Below, in pieces: positions 40,223 to 51,801 of a stretch of DNA of 64,000 nucleotides; positions within the stretch are counted from its first letter, which is position 1, and every line of letters starts with the position of its first letter. The notes below the pieces were generated by a model that was not told the origin of the DNA, made no database searches, and worked only from the letters and a program-made list of their open reading frames with translations. Location: assembly GCA_019843655.1 (NCBI GenBank), contig JACDQD010000011.1:5064604-5128603 (forward strand). Reading direction: 5' to 3'. The DNA comes from Lethocerus indicus (taxonomy: Eukaryota > Arthropoda > Insecta > Hemiptera > Belostomatidae). A program made the translations under genes and the position numbers.

Positions 40223-42060
40223 GAAGAGAGGACGGACGGATACGCGGGAGGGAGCGAGACGGGAGACAAGAGAGGGCCAGATGTGAGCCGGTGTCTGAGA
40301 ACACCCGGTACACAACCGGCGGAAGTGCCGCATTTGTGCAGGAAACCCACTAGACCGACCACGAGCCTCACCCACAGTCTAGGAGAATTGAACCCCCGTT
40401 ACTCTCCAGACAGGACCAGTCTGTTTCTCACACTAACGACGGATATTCAATAAAAAATATTATTAGTCAATAACTAATTAGGACGACGAATCCAACTTAC
40501 AATACAAAAAAAATGCATAAAAATAAGAATATTCGGAAGTATTAATGAATACATTTATGAAATAATATATAAATAATAATACATTCACCAAACAATCAAA
40601 AATTGCCCAGTTATAATATATTGAATTTAATAATCAGTGTAAATAAGACAACTGACGGAAGAAGGAGTACCGTCAAAAGTACATTTCAGTAATCAAACCC
40701 CACTGTCAATAAATATAATTAAAATATTGTAGTCGTAACTGAAAATAAAGTATTCATATTTTATAAGTACTCATACTTTCGCATATTGAAATGCATAATT
40801 TTAGCTTTTCATTCGAGTACTCATTCACGTCTGTGAAGCCTCCAAAGGGACTTACTGCTGAAGTTACAATTCAACCCCAACAATTCACGATAACTCCACT
40901 CTGTTTCGAAACACTGATAAGGATTGGGTATTAAAAAACTGTAAAACAACGTCGATAAAATTTTGCCCGGGTTCTCGAAACGCAAGATAAATCGGCACTA
41001 ATTGGGCGTACCGTTCTGGTTTCCGGGCTGACTGCCCTTAGCAAATGTTGTCTCTCTATTTCGGAGCGTTTTCAGACCAGCGGCAGCTGTCGTTAATCGT
41101 TAAGCAGATGTTGAATTTTCATTTAATTTCTACGTTTTCTTGTACGTCTAGACGAAAAAAAATAACATTTTTCAGGAGGTATCCGTCATAGTGAAATTGC
41201 TGTCTCCCGTTTTTAGTTTTCGGGTTTCGCGCATAAATTATCGCAGAAACCCTTGCACCGTATTAGAAACGTCGCTCAGCATATTCCAGTGAACGTTTAA
41301 GTCTCATACTCATTTTGCAAAGAATGAACAACGCAGTCATCATCGAAACGGGGGAGCACAGCCGAAACCTCAATTCAAAGTACGAAGATTGTCCCTAGGA
41401 AATAAAATCGAAAAAAGTTTCGAAATAAAGTTTATGATATTGTTAGTGAGGTCTTGTTCGAGTCTCGACTGGTTTCGTATTGTTCCCATCACCAGTACTA
41501 TAATAGAGTATAAGCTGCTTGAGTAAAAATGAAGAGCCGGGATTGGACAGGCTTACTTCCATCCTAACAAGCGAGTGTAGATAAAATCTGAGCCTATATA
41601 TACCTCGAATCTCAGAACATATTCTTTGTTAAGACTAGCCTAAAACCATAAAGAACTGGTCCGAAATATAGTTCGGATTGAATTTACTGGGTACATTTAT
41701 TCCCGAACAGAAGAGTGTTAGGCGTTGTTCAGGCGGTCGTTTACTGTCAGCCGACGAAGTTAACACATCTGCGACGCCGAACGGTCGTTATTTATCCGCA
41801 TTATACACACGGTGGTTGCGATATGGGAACCGGGCATCAACAGGCCGCAATGGTAATAGGCCCGTTTAATCTAGTAGGACCCTCGGTGGGGCCCAACGCG
41901 CGCTTCTACAGGAGGTAATTGTTAAATGTTGCGACGGGGGCCAAACAAAAAACAAAAGGGCGGCCCCTACGCCCATATGGGGGAAGATGGGGCCCCAACA
42001 TCTGAGACGTTATAACTAACTTCCGTAGGTAAAGTTATTATCATTATTCGTTACTCGGGT

Positions 42061-42250
42061 TATTTTTTTTTCGCCCCCGTTCCCGACCCGGACCTTTTAA
42101 ATGAGGCCTTCCGCGCGGAAGAAGATCTGACGCTGTACACCAGGCACGTTCTCTGGTCCGGGGCCGGGAGCGTAAGCCACAGGAAATCTAACGGTTGAAA
42201 TATTACGCGAAACAGCCGCCACTTCCTCGATATCCCGACGGTGGGATTCA
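42061..42250 (-). mobile_element. Possible degenerate SINE
   Basis: The minus strand has a B-box-like GTTTGAATCCC near 42250 and an A-run (about 42070-42062) some 180 bp downstream. The A box is not convincing. It could equally be ordinary CpG-rich sequence. Confidence 0.25.
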
Positions 42251-42841
42251 AACTTTCCTATTACTAGCATCTGTATCCGGGTCAGTTTTCAGAATGCAAT
42301 GAAAGATTCGTGCTGTAGAAGGACGAGATATGGATCGTATCCAGATTGGATGAGCTGCTACCAAATATTGTTGAGCAAGGGACCAAAGAGATTTCCAGTA
42401 ATATGAATAGAACGAAAAACAAAAATTAAATATATTTAATTATAATATTTAACAAGGCGGAATGGGTAAATAATTATTCCAAAAATTGGGAACAAGTTTT
42501 CGGAGAACTGGATACTTATGAAGGTGAAACCGAACTAGCTTAAGATTAGTGAGGTGACATCATTATACATAGAGAGTATTATATAGGCGGCATATACATA
42601 TATTAAATAAAAAGTATATACACTTTTAGAACAGCCGTTAATTTCCCCGCTACTGCATTTTTAATGACACTGGGGAATACCGAGGAGGAGAGACTTCCAT
42701 TACGGCGTAAGGGTAGAGCGCCCCAATCCGAGTCAACGAAAATATATTATAAACGAACGTCCGGGCGCAAATTTCCGGACCGCCCCGAGTGTACTTTTTG
42801 TGTACGGCATAAATGTCACGGCGCAATTGACATTTAGGGAC

Positions 42842-42860
42842 GGGGGGGGGGCGGCGGCGG
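42842..42860. repeat. G10 then (CGG)n
   Basis: Ten G followed by CGGCGGCGG; strongly G-rich on one strand. Confidence 0.85.
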
Positions 42861-45800
42861 GTGCAATAAAAATGATTGAGGGCCGCGCCACCCCCGAGAG
42901 CCGCCTCCGCCAACGCGTGCGGCTTTATGGAAATCGGACACCCCCGGCCATCGCGGCTCTATTAGGCCTTTCATGAAATGAAAAAATAAAGGATGGCCCC
43001 CCGCGGAACCGGAGGATTAGGCCCGAAATTGAGGCATTAAACGAAAACTCGCGGACTCGAATGACCAATTAAAATGTTCGGATGACTAACACCGGGTCTC
43101 GGCCGGCTTAAAATTGCGGCGGGATTTTAACCCTTGCCCCATTATAAGTGGCAGTTTCGGAATAAAACCTACGGATGATACATTTTTCCACTCATAGAAT
43201 TAAACACCGCAGATAGGTCACAGGAAAATTGATGCCATAAAACAACGTAATTATATTCTAAAATTTATATATATAGACTTATTACACAGAAATGGTTGAG
43301 AAGCTATTTAAAATCAAGTTTAGAATTTAGAGAACGTTTCGTATCAATTAATTCCTTTAGGCCAAACTTGTAGATAGCACAATCTACAATGTTTTTTCAT
43401 ATTTTAATACTTATATTAGTAACAAAACAAGGTTAATTGTCATATGCTCTCGGGCTATATTGTGGTTTCAGCATCTTGCCTCACAACGCGTAACTGCCTC
43501 ACAGCATTACGAAATCGATACCGCCGACGATGGGAAGAAATGAAATATGCGGGATAGGACCCGCATTGTCCATATTATCGCGGGGAAATAATTTTTATTA
43601 TCTATCGGATCGGAATATGTTTTTCTTCTCTACATATTAATGAGCTACTCTTATATGCGCATTAAGCTACATTTGAACACAGAGTATACGGATTTTGTGT
43701 CGTCCCCCTTAGCACAAATGATATGCTTCCGTTAAAACAATTTAATTTTGATACTAGAAATTACAATCGCGGGCTGCTTGGTCTCTCACGATCCCGGCCT
43801 TGAAAAGCGAGGAGTTAATTTTATCCCTGGTAATTTAGTTGGCCGCCGTTATATTCCCGACGCGGAGTTGGATTGAATGAAATTAAAGTAAATAGAAGGC
43901 CTCGTAAAACAGGTGTGTCCTTTTTAGTCTCCCATCTCGACTCGAGTGGAGCAACAAGTCCGCAGGCCTCTTCAAAACTCCCAGGTGCTAAAACCAAACC
44001 CTCCAATCTAAAGCCAAGCCTCCCACACACACGTTTCCCAACTTTAAAAACCCCAAATGGGGATGACGGGAATTCGCCTGAACTTCGCAATCGTATCGGG
44101 GAATTATTCATATGCTGTATTGAGCGCAATAAACCGATTGTCTTCCCATATTTGCTCATTATATTTTCTATATATTAAATTACATTTTAACTATCCTATC
44201 CCCGGTGTTGTATCTTAAAACATCTTAAATCAAAAGGACTGAACTCATGATTCACTACGGGTTGAATACCCGGTTGTTATAGTTAAATCGAAAGACAGTA
44301 AAAACGAATAACATTTCATGTTCATGAAATTAGATCGAATTTCAAAATTTTTTCGAGTATTGTGCTCTGAATTTTGTCCAAATTAGTACAACCCTATATA
44401 TGTCCAGATTTCATTTGTTCATATTATGCAATGCTTACTGAGATTAATTAGGCCGCTAAAAATCATTTTTCTAATTCCTTCCCCTCTATCGGTCGCGTCC
44501 CTGGACCACTCCATCCATTGGACTATCAAATCGGAATTGTGCGATTAGAGTTGTGGCGTTAACGATTTTATGACTAATTATGGATTGCATTGATGCGTAT
44601 CAACATGTCTCGATTCCGGTTTCGAAACAAAGCTGTAAATTAGTCCAAGCAGCAGAAAGGGACGAGAGAGTGAACACTAGGCCGATTAAGTGCGTTACGT
44701 TTTTGTTCGTTAACGCGTCCGCGCTATTAGGTTTTCAGGGCGTTAAAAATTGCAAACGACGCAAACAGTTGACGGTAATATTCGGCGAGCGCAGGCTGTG
44801 CGTGTAGGCCGGTTTCGCAAATTTAATTTGTGCGGAAGCTTGGTGCCGGCAGAGCCGGGGGCGGAGGCAGGGCGTTGCCAAGGAGCTTGAGGAAGGGTGG
44901 AATTTTACTGCCGGCTGGGGGGTGGGATGGCTTTTGCCCACGGTTAGGGACCCCCGAAACCGTTTCCACCAACCTTGAAAACCAAGTTCGCGGAAAATAA
45001 ATACGGGAGGTAAGCCGGCTCTGTTCCATCCGGTTTCGGACTTCCAAACAAAGTATTTTATAAACTTATTTGGCAATAGGGTATAAATTCTTCTAAGTAA
45101 GCATAAATATAATGCAGTTTTGCCGGAAGTATAAATAATAATTCTGATAAGAATTTTTCGGTGATCGATAAATTACATGTACATAAGAATTCTGTTTACG
45201 TACGGTTTATAATAGAGTGTGTTGCATCAGACACTAATAATAATAATAAATAAGAGTACGTACAACGTAAAAACGATGTAGTATGAATATCCAACACGTA
45301 ATTACAGACCCACACATTCAGTTATTCTGTAGAAATAATGGATTATTTGCTTTTAATGTTATTTATCGCAGTTACCATTAGTAGTTTTTGTAGGTGGCAG
45401 ATACTGGAATATACGATTTCTGGCTAGAACTATTAAACTGATCAAATATTTCATATATAGCATATTGGCAATGCTAAAACATCAACTGTTAATAGTTTTG
45501 GCGCGGGTTAACTACACTGCGGACTATCAGTTCGACTAAATTTTCAGAACCGAATTGCGATTCGAAAATTAAATGCAACGTTTGAGAACCACTTGAATGT
45601 TCTTTCACCGTTGCGACGACGGCATTTAAAACGTACACTCCGGTTCCCTGCACGGGCGGCCTTGAGATGTTTTGCACGCAGACGGACGGATGGCATTTTG
45701 GTATCGCTTTTATTCTGTCTAAACTCCTAGAAAGCCTAAATATTACTAACGTCGGACTTTCTTAAATCGAAAAACATTCTTCCCCCATAACTGTATCATA

Positions 45801-47012
45801 AATGATAATCGAATACTACATCGCACTGATATGTAGTGTATTAAGCATTCATTTTCGTTATGAATCACGAATCCATTCCTATTCGTTTATTTATCAACGG
45901 AGTGTTGGTCTGAGTTAAAACAGCGGAAATTGAAGGAGCGAATTTAAACTGAATGCTGACACTGCCGTTCGAAATGTATTTTTTATGTCAAAATCGTGCA
46001 AAATAAACGAAATTACTACACAAGCCCAACGGTCGTCAAAACAATTCATTTCTGTTTGACAGAAAAACGCGAGGAAACGCCCTCCAAATCTAATGTCCAC
46101 CAAGGACATTGGGCAAAAATTCGGTGTTTGCTTCAGGCCACCTTACTTTATGATTTCCATTTTAACCATGCCTCTTATTAATTAAAAGAGTAGCTCGATT
46201 GTCAAGTCTCTCCTGTAGGTGACCGAGAGGTTCCTATCACAAGAAATTGAGGCGAAATTATTCCAATAATAGGACGAAGTACGAATCGAATTACTGTATG
46301 AAATGACAATAATAGTTGTTCAGAATGAGACCACGTAGTACAGAAGTGGGTGAAGGAACATAAGTCATACACTACCCCCCTCAGTTAACCTGTTTTAGGC
46401 CTGACACTACTATGTCTACAATATAGTTTCATCGTAAAACAAGCTGGCGGATTTTAATAAACGACATCACTTTTATGAGCCGAAACAACGGTAAACGCTC
46501 GAAAGTCGAATGGCCGGGGAGAAGTCATAACCATAACCCCGCCCCTCCCATAGGACTGGGCAAAAGAACACAAACCAGAACTTAAACTTGCCCCTTCCCC
46601 CCCCCAAAGGCGAAGTTAACCGGGATCCTGTTGGAGTGCGGTAGGAAGGGCACCGTTGGCTGCGATCCACCCTGGCTCCAGTCCAACCCCGCACCACCTC
46701 TCGATTAATCTCCCAATTTCCCGCCCGCCCCGCGGAACTTTCCCCGCCGAAATTACCAAACTTTTCATTTCTCCTGAATTATATTTCCGACTCACTCCCG
46801 CCTCGCCCTCCCTCTCTCCCGTCCAATTTTCGGTTCCGTCCCCCCGACCAACCCCCGGCCTAAACAGCGAGAAATAATAAATCCGTAAAACCGTCAAGGG
46901 GGGTTTGGGTGGAAGGTCGGCGAATATTTAACCGTTTTTCCAATAATATTGCTGTGGGGCGGGGGGCATAAATGCCACTTTAATTTACGCCTCGCTTAAT
47001 TGGGGCCCGGAA

Positions 47013-47014
<2 letters not shown>

Positions 47015-47056
<42 letters not shown>
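47015..47056. repeat. (GA)n microsatellite
   Basis: About 40 bp of nearly pure GA. Confidence 0.95.
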
Positions 47057-47060
<4 letters not shown>

Positions 47061-48362
47061 AGATGAGAGAATTTAAACGAGAGGCAAAAATAGCGTTATA
47101 GGCAGAAAGTGTCAGGATATATTCTGGATGGATAGAATTTAATGACATTACCGTATATAATTAAGACCCTTTCATTTTTAATTAAAAAAAAGTTCAAACC
47201 GCATCTTGAACCCTGTGTTCCGACTTTTCTCTTCTCCTAATACGAGGAGCGCAAGCAATTAAATCGACGAAAGACTAACACTAAGACAAATTAGATTAAC
47301 CGATGATTAAACTTATCAGGGTAAACTTCATTCTTTCTTCCAAGTAAACATGAAATTAGGACAGTACTCACGATTTTGTTATCTCAACACGATTGTTATA
47401 TCGTAATACGGTTATTCAGAAATATACATACATTAATACCCATGCAAATTTTAACATATAATATAATAGGACATAATTGTTTTAATTGGTAAAATAATTT
47501 ACAAATATTCAGTCAAACTATGCACCGTGCTAACTACGTTTTGCACAAGAGTTGTTTAATAATCTTTATTTTTTATTCAAACGAAAGTTTTACGTTTAAG
47601 CGCTTGGCCTGCATACACCTTCCGTCGCAGGAATAAAATAAAAGCTAGACTAGGGGAAAAATGAATAAAAAGGTCGAGCGATGAGAGCCCTTTAAAATGT
47701 CTCCCGAGCATTCCCCTGGAATACTTCTCGAAATGTTATCTGCTCTTTGCCCTTGCGGTTTTATTATGCGCTAGGGGGGGTTTATTCGATTACGGGTATA
47801 TTTAATTTTGGTACGCCGTCTATCCTAGCGAATTTTATTTTGCATTTGTAATTTAATTTTTTTTGTCAAATAATTAAAAAGCTAAATCACCAAAATATAT
47901 TCCAGTACCCGCAAGTAACCCGAGTTGTACAAAGTAGAAGAGATGTCTGTTAGGTGTTTCGCGAGGGTTTGGAATATCATTTTCTCATCGCCATCATTAT
48001 TAATTTACAATGTCTTAGTAACAGTTTTATGAGATGATTTTAAACCTAGAATTAATCAGTAAAATTCTTCTGCTGAGCAAGGACGGAATACGCCATTTAA
48101 CGAACGACCTGAAGGCCAAGCCTGAAGAGTCGGGCCTCCGCCATAACTCCTTGACTAAGGAACGACCGTCGTCGTTGGTTTTGACGAGGGAAACCGACAG
48201 AACGGCGCAAATTGGAAAACCTAGTACAACAATATAGGCGAAACCGCCGGCTGAATGGGTCTGACTTGAGGAACAGGCCTATAAATAAGAACAAGAGAGG
48301 GAGAGACCCATTCGTGGTACTGCGTAGTGCGGGAGGTGCCCCTCGCCCCCACCCGCGCTATG

Positions 48363-48409
48363 ACTCACCTCTCTCTATCCTTCTCACTCTCACTCTCTCT
48401 CGGCCTCTA

Positions 48410-48445
<36 letters not shown>
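48363..48445. repeat. CT-rich tract
   Basis: Imperfect CT from 48363 and pure CT from about 48412 to 48445. Confidence 0.9.
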
Positions 48446-48448
<3 letters not shown>

Positions 48449-48520
48449 CCGACTCTCCCTCGGTGCAGTATTGATCAAGAGCATTCTCCCCGCCACTCAA
48501 TCTATCTCGGGCCTGCAAGA

Positions 48521-48542
48521 GAGGAGGAGGAGGAGGAGGAGC
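48521..48542. repeat. (GAG)n short tandem repeat
   Basis: About seven GAG/GGA units before CTCCTACC. Lies 75 bp after the CT tract. Confidence 0.85.
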
Positions 48543-50656
48543 TCCTACCCTGGACGCCAACCTGGCTTAACAACTGCAGGCTAAAAAAAGATTCACGTTT
48601 CCTTCGACAACTATTGTTGAATATTGTTTAATCAGTATTGCCTCTCCGTAAGGACATCGTTTTACGGTGACATCAACTAGTAACGCGTATCCTCTCTGTA
48701 CAATTAAAGGGGGACCCACGCCAATCTTATGTACCGAGTACTCTTTACCCAGAGAGTGGTCACAAAAGCATGTGATAAAATTACGAGATACAAAATACAA
48801 CATCAGAACAGTACTTTGATGGAACTTCAAAATTCAGAACAGGACAGAAGGACAGAATTTACGCCCTTAAAGTAATTTCTAAATAAAGGAAAATATTGTA
48901 ATGGGAAAGTATTGCTTTCTTGGCCCCAAGCAAGGCTTCGTGTCTTGCCATCAACTTGACACGAACATTTTTTTAAAAATTCGAAAATTCAGACCCAATT
49001 CCACGCTTAGGTAATTAGGAGAACAGAGAAGAGATCGGAAGGGACATTTGACGAGGTATACGACCGTTGAAAAAAAAGAGCCGCTGGCTATCTACAAAAG
49101 ATTTTAAAGGAAGCGGACGTCCTGGGATTGTGTCCTAGGAATCGCAGAGAATGGGAATTCCGGTTCATATAACCTTACGACCGCTCCAGATGCGTTATAC
49201 AACTAAGCGTTATCTGGAATTCAAATAGGTTATAAACCGCGATAAACAGAGAGGGACGGCGGAAAGTATCAAAATGTTCCAAGGTAACTTCCCAAATACG
49301 ATAATTAAGTATGTTATAAAACGTGTAAATTTCTGAAAATTATAACGAGAGAATTCATTCAAGGACTATAATTTATACTCGTATATATTTGAAAGCAATA
49401 TATATCTCGTATATATTTAACAAAGGTACATGTTTAGGAATAACGAAGGGCTACCTGAATTTAATAATTTTAGAGAAACGAAACAATTTTTAATTTTAGT
49501 GATAAAAAAGTTTAAATTTTTGATATTTGGTTCAGAATGGTTTTATAAAACCGAAAACCGATGGCCCTCGGTATCCTATTGAGCTCTGTTTTCATTATTA
49601 GCTGGTCATTATTATGATTTCTTTTCCTTTTCCACCTAACAATGGCCATTAGGGCAGGCCTGTAGCGGCATATGACAGACACCAGGTGCGCGCTTCCTGA
49701 AATCGAGCCCCTGGGAAACCTTTCAAGGACAGAGTCGCGCCTTTCCGTACCGCTTAACCGGTGCATCAATAAAAATAACCCGGGCGTTCAGTTTTTATTT
49801 ACACAACCCTGTAAATAATTCGCAAGAGAGCCGAAGGAGTGTTTAACAGTGCTAAAGACAAAAAGCAGGGCATGTCGAAGGAATTGTTTATTACAGATAC
49901 TCTCCAACCGCAAATAACAACCGGACCTAAAGTTACTTAAATTCCGTGATATTGTAAAATACTATCGCACCAGGAAATAAGACAGAAAATTGTACGGTGG
50001 CGTAGGTTAGTTTCGGTCCCCGAGAGACTACCATACAAAAGGAAATAATAAACAGTTAGGAAATTATGATAAACGTACGGCACGTTCCCGGCGAACATAA
50101 ATTACTCATAATTGAAAAAAATAGTCCCCTATATCGCCTAACCAGATTCGTTAGCGAAACCCCAGTAGCAATTAAGCGCAGGAAAAGGGTACGTTTTTTT
50201 CGTCGTAAATCTTTGATGTCGCGGGACAATTCCCTTTAGATACAAGGGATGATGCGATCTAGACTGTAAAAGGACACCGGAGGAGGGTGAGGAGGAGAGT
50301 GATTCATGGAGGAGTCCCTCGAGCCCCCATAAAGGGATTTCATATGAGCTGGCCCAGCCACGCTCCCTCCACCACGACACCGCTATAAAAAAAAAGGGAC
50401 TGGCAAAAACAACGCGTTATAAACTGCCACCGGAATAACATATTCGAAAAATACGACGGGCGCAGTTTCGAATGTGACCTACAGGAACCGGATAAGAGAT
50501 ATGTACCTAAGTGATTGAACCATGACGCTGCTATTAAATCCTGGCCGGAGAAGCGGTATTAAACACGATTAGATAATTGGGCCGACAAATACGAGAGGCG
50601 GGCCGATGAAATAACGCCATCGCACACCAGAGATACTACTAGCTATAATAGAATTA

Positions 50657-50665
50657 TCTTACCTT
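50657..50665 (-). other. Tet: Splice donor of the Tet CXXC exon
   Basis: On the minus strand the last codon AAG (50665-50663) is followed directly by GTAAGA, a near-perfect 5' splice site. Read through, the frame adds only two residues before a stop at 50656-50654, so the open frame ends where the donor predicts. The intron is phase 0 and its acceptor was not found in this window. Confidence 0.8.
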
Positions 50666-51778
50666 CTTTTCGGTGAGTTTTTCGCAGCGGCGCATTTTAC
50701 ATATTTGATGACTCTTGTCGTTCCTGCAAGGGGCGCAATCACCGCAATTGTCTTTTCTCTGACACCCGATGCACTCACCACAACGTTTGCGTTTCTTCTT
50801 GACCGGTTTGTCCGACAGCTCGACGCAATCGTCCTCCGGCTGGAGACCGGCGTTCTGGTGGCAGGCCATCGGGCTCTTGAAGCCGGCGGTGCTCGAGATG
50901 GCCGCTACCTGCCCCGAACTCTCCACGCTGGAGCTGCCGACCCCGTCACTCTCGTTCGAGCTCTCCAGGCTGGAGGCCCGCATTTTCCTCCTTTCTTTCT
51001 TTCTGGAATCGAGGAGGCCCCTCGGGGAGGAACTGTCCTCCATTTTTATCTCGTGTTCGAGCCCGGTTTGATATCCGGGCTGAAGTTGTGTGACTATGAG
51101 GGGCTCGGTTTTGACGACGGTGAGGAGGGTGGTCTGCTGCTGGTGTGGCTGGTAGCTGCCCAGCTGGTGGTACTGCTGGGGCGGGCTCTGGAACAGGTGG
51201 ATGTGCCTCTCGTCCAGGAGCTGTTGCTGTATGCCGGGTATCTCCCTGGCCTGGACGGGCGCCGGGACCAGGGGGTAGCCGCGGGCGGGCACCGTCGACA
51301 GGGTGTGGAAGCTCGGCAACCCGGAGGAGTTGTTGGGAGAGGGGGCGCCGGGGTGGCCGCGGTCAGCGTCGTCAGCGAGACCGTCTCCCCGTTCTGTTCG
51401 GGGGGGAAGGCGGTGAACTGGGATTGGAAGGAGGGTAGCTTGTTGGCGGGGGCGGTCAGGGAGAACTCGTGGTCCTTGCTCTCCCAAGGCCTGTACTGGG
51501 GCTGGGGCAGGAGCATCGGGAAGCCGTCTCCCCTGTCGAGGAGCCTGCCGCTGAGGCCCTCGCCGTAGTAGTCCCAGGAGGAGATGTCGAGCAGCCTGCC
51601 GGGCTGGTCCGGGCCCTGGTCCGGCCTCGGCGGCCCGCCGTCCTCCGCGAACCCGTACCCGCCGAGGGGAGCCGGCTTCCCCTCCTGGTCGGGCACCGTC
51701 GACGAGGGGGTCGGCGGCTCCGAGGGGTAGCCGCCCCCCGGACCCCCGTAACCCCTCCGTCTCCTCCCCTTCGCTCAT
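50663..51778 (-). CDS. Tet: Tet DNA dioxygenase, 5' coding exon with CXXC zinc finger (partial, frame interrupted)
   Basis: Tet enzymes are nuclear Fe(II)/2-oxoglutarate dioxygenases that oxidise 5-methylcytosine (and act on 6mA or RNA marks in flies). This exon supplies only the N-terminal region and the DNA-binding CXXC finger; the catalytic domain is not in the window. In the frame starting at ATG 51778, a basic run KKKRKR (residues 327-332) precedes cysteines at 333, 336, 339, 345, 348, 351, 360 and 365 (CGECIGC, CGDCAPC, QIC, RRC). That is the two-zinc CXXC fold, in the short TET/CXXC4/CXXC5 form with SHQ instead of KFGG. Upstream are Gln-rich and Ser-rich segments and two SUMO consensus sites, VKTE (222-225) and IKME (244-247). 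The exon ends at AAG|GTAAGA, phase 0. The frame from 51778 is open throughout, but from about 51750 to 51345 it is Arg/Ala/Gly/Pro-rich nonsense, while another frame there reads like protein (SSWDYYGEGLSGRLLDRGDG, then PWESKDHEFSL). The true product therefore appears to switch frame twice. ATG 51778 (A at -3) is the first Met after an in-frame TAA, but an upstream coding exon cannot be excluded. Family assignment is from recognition; no search was run. Confidence 0.8.
50684..50800 (-). other. Tet: CXXC zinc-finger domain coding segment
   Basis: This segment encodes KKKRKR followed by the eight zinc-ligand cysteines in two CxxCxxC clusters plus two distal cysteines. The KFGG motif of DNMT1/MLL/CFP1-type fingers is absent and RNDKSHQIC stands in its place, which groups it with the TET1/TET3/CXXC4/CXXC5 class. 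Fingers of that class bind unmethylated CpG and tolerate more variation around it (known for the family). All eight ligands are present, so the finger looks functional. Confidence 0.85.
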
Positions 51779-51801
51779 CGTCCTACTCTTCTTCTTTCCA
51801 T
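51775..51801 (-). promoter_or_regulatory. Upstream ORF overlapping the Tet start (ATGA)
   Basis: On the minus strand ATG at 51801-51799 opens eight codons (MERRRVGR) and stops at TGA 51777-51775. This stop overlaps the proposed Tet ATG 51778-51776 by two bases, forming ATGA. Such an arrangement can allow termination-reinitiation or dampen translation. It depends on the mRNA starting upstream of 51801 and on ATG 51778 being the real start. Confidence 0.45.

Larger units (their letters stand above)
40225..47010. other. Non-coding DNA
   Basis: No gene is seen. AT-rich at 40430-41000. CpG-rich blocks lie at about 41690-42250, 42620-43180, 44480-44850 and 46480-46990. A G10 run then (CGG)n is at 42842-42860. 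A SINE-like piece may lie at 42060-42250. The region 43821-44178 is open in both directions (112 and 101 codons) but matches no family I know. Confidence 0.55.
47060..50656. other. Non-coding DNA immediately downstream of the Tet donor
   Basis: No gene is seen. Mostly AT-rich, with CT (48363-48445) and GAG (48521-48542) repeats. A copy of the GCGAGGGTTTGGAATA motif lies at 47960-47975. CpG-rich short blocks lie at 48090-48360 and 49660-49760. Confidence 0.6.
1..50662 (-). other. Probable very long Tet intron
   Basis: Everything downstream of the phase-0 donor in the minus direction lacks a recognisable Tet exon (no Cys-rich or HxD catalytic-domain sequence), and no other host gene is seen. 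The simplest reading is one intron of more than 50 kb carrying transposons, microsatellites and candidate regulatory islands. Insect Tet genes are known for long introns around the CXXC exon. Unrecognised small exons or genes could be hidden here. Confidence 0.45.

Noticed and set aside
48327..48584. Ser/Leu-rich ORFs over GA/CT microsatellites (also at 153-448, 8396-8757, 20468-20815, 23498-23837, 25719-26045, 40103-40375)
   Set aside because: They are translations of dinucleotide repeats.
50705..51568. 287-codon plus-strand ORF opposite the Tet exon
   Set aside because: It is the antisense shadow of GC-rich Tet coding sequence; the minus strand carries the recognisable CXXC motif and splice donor.
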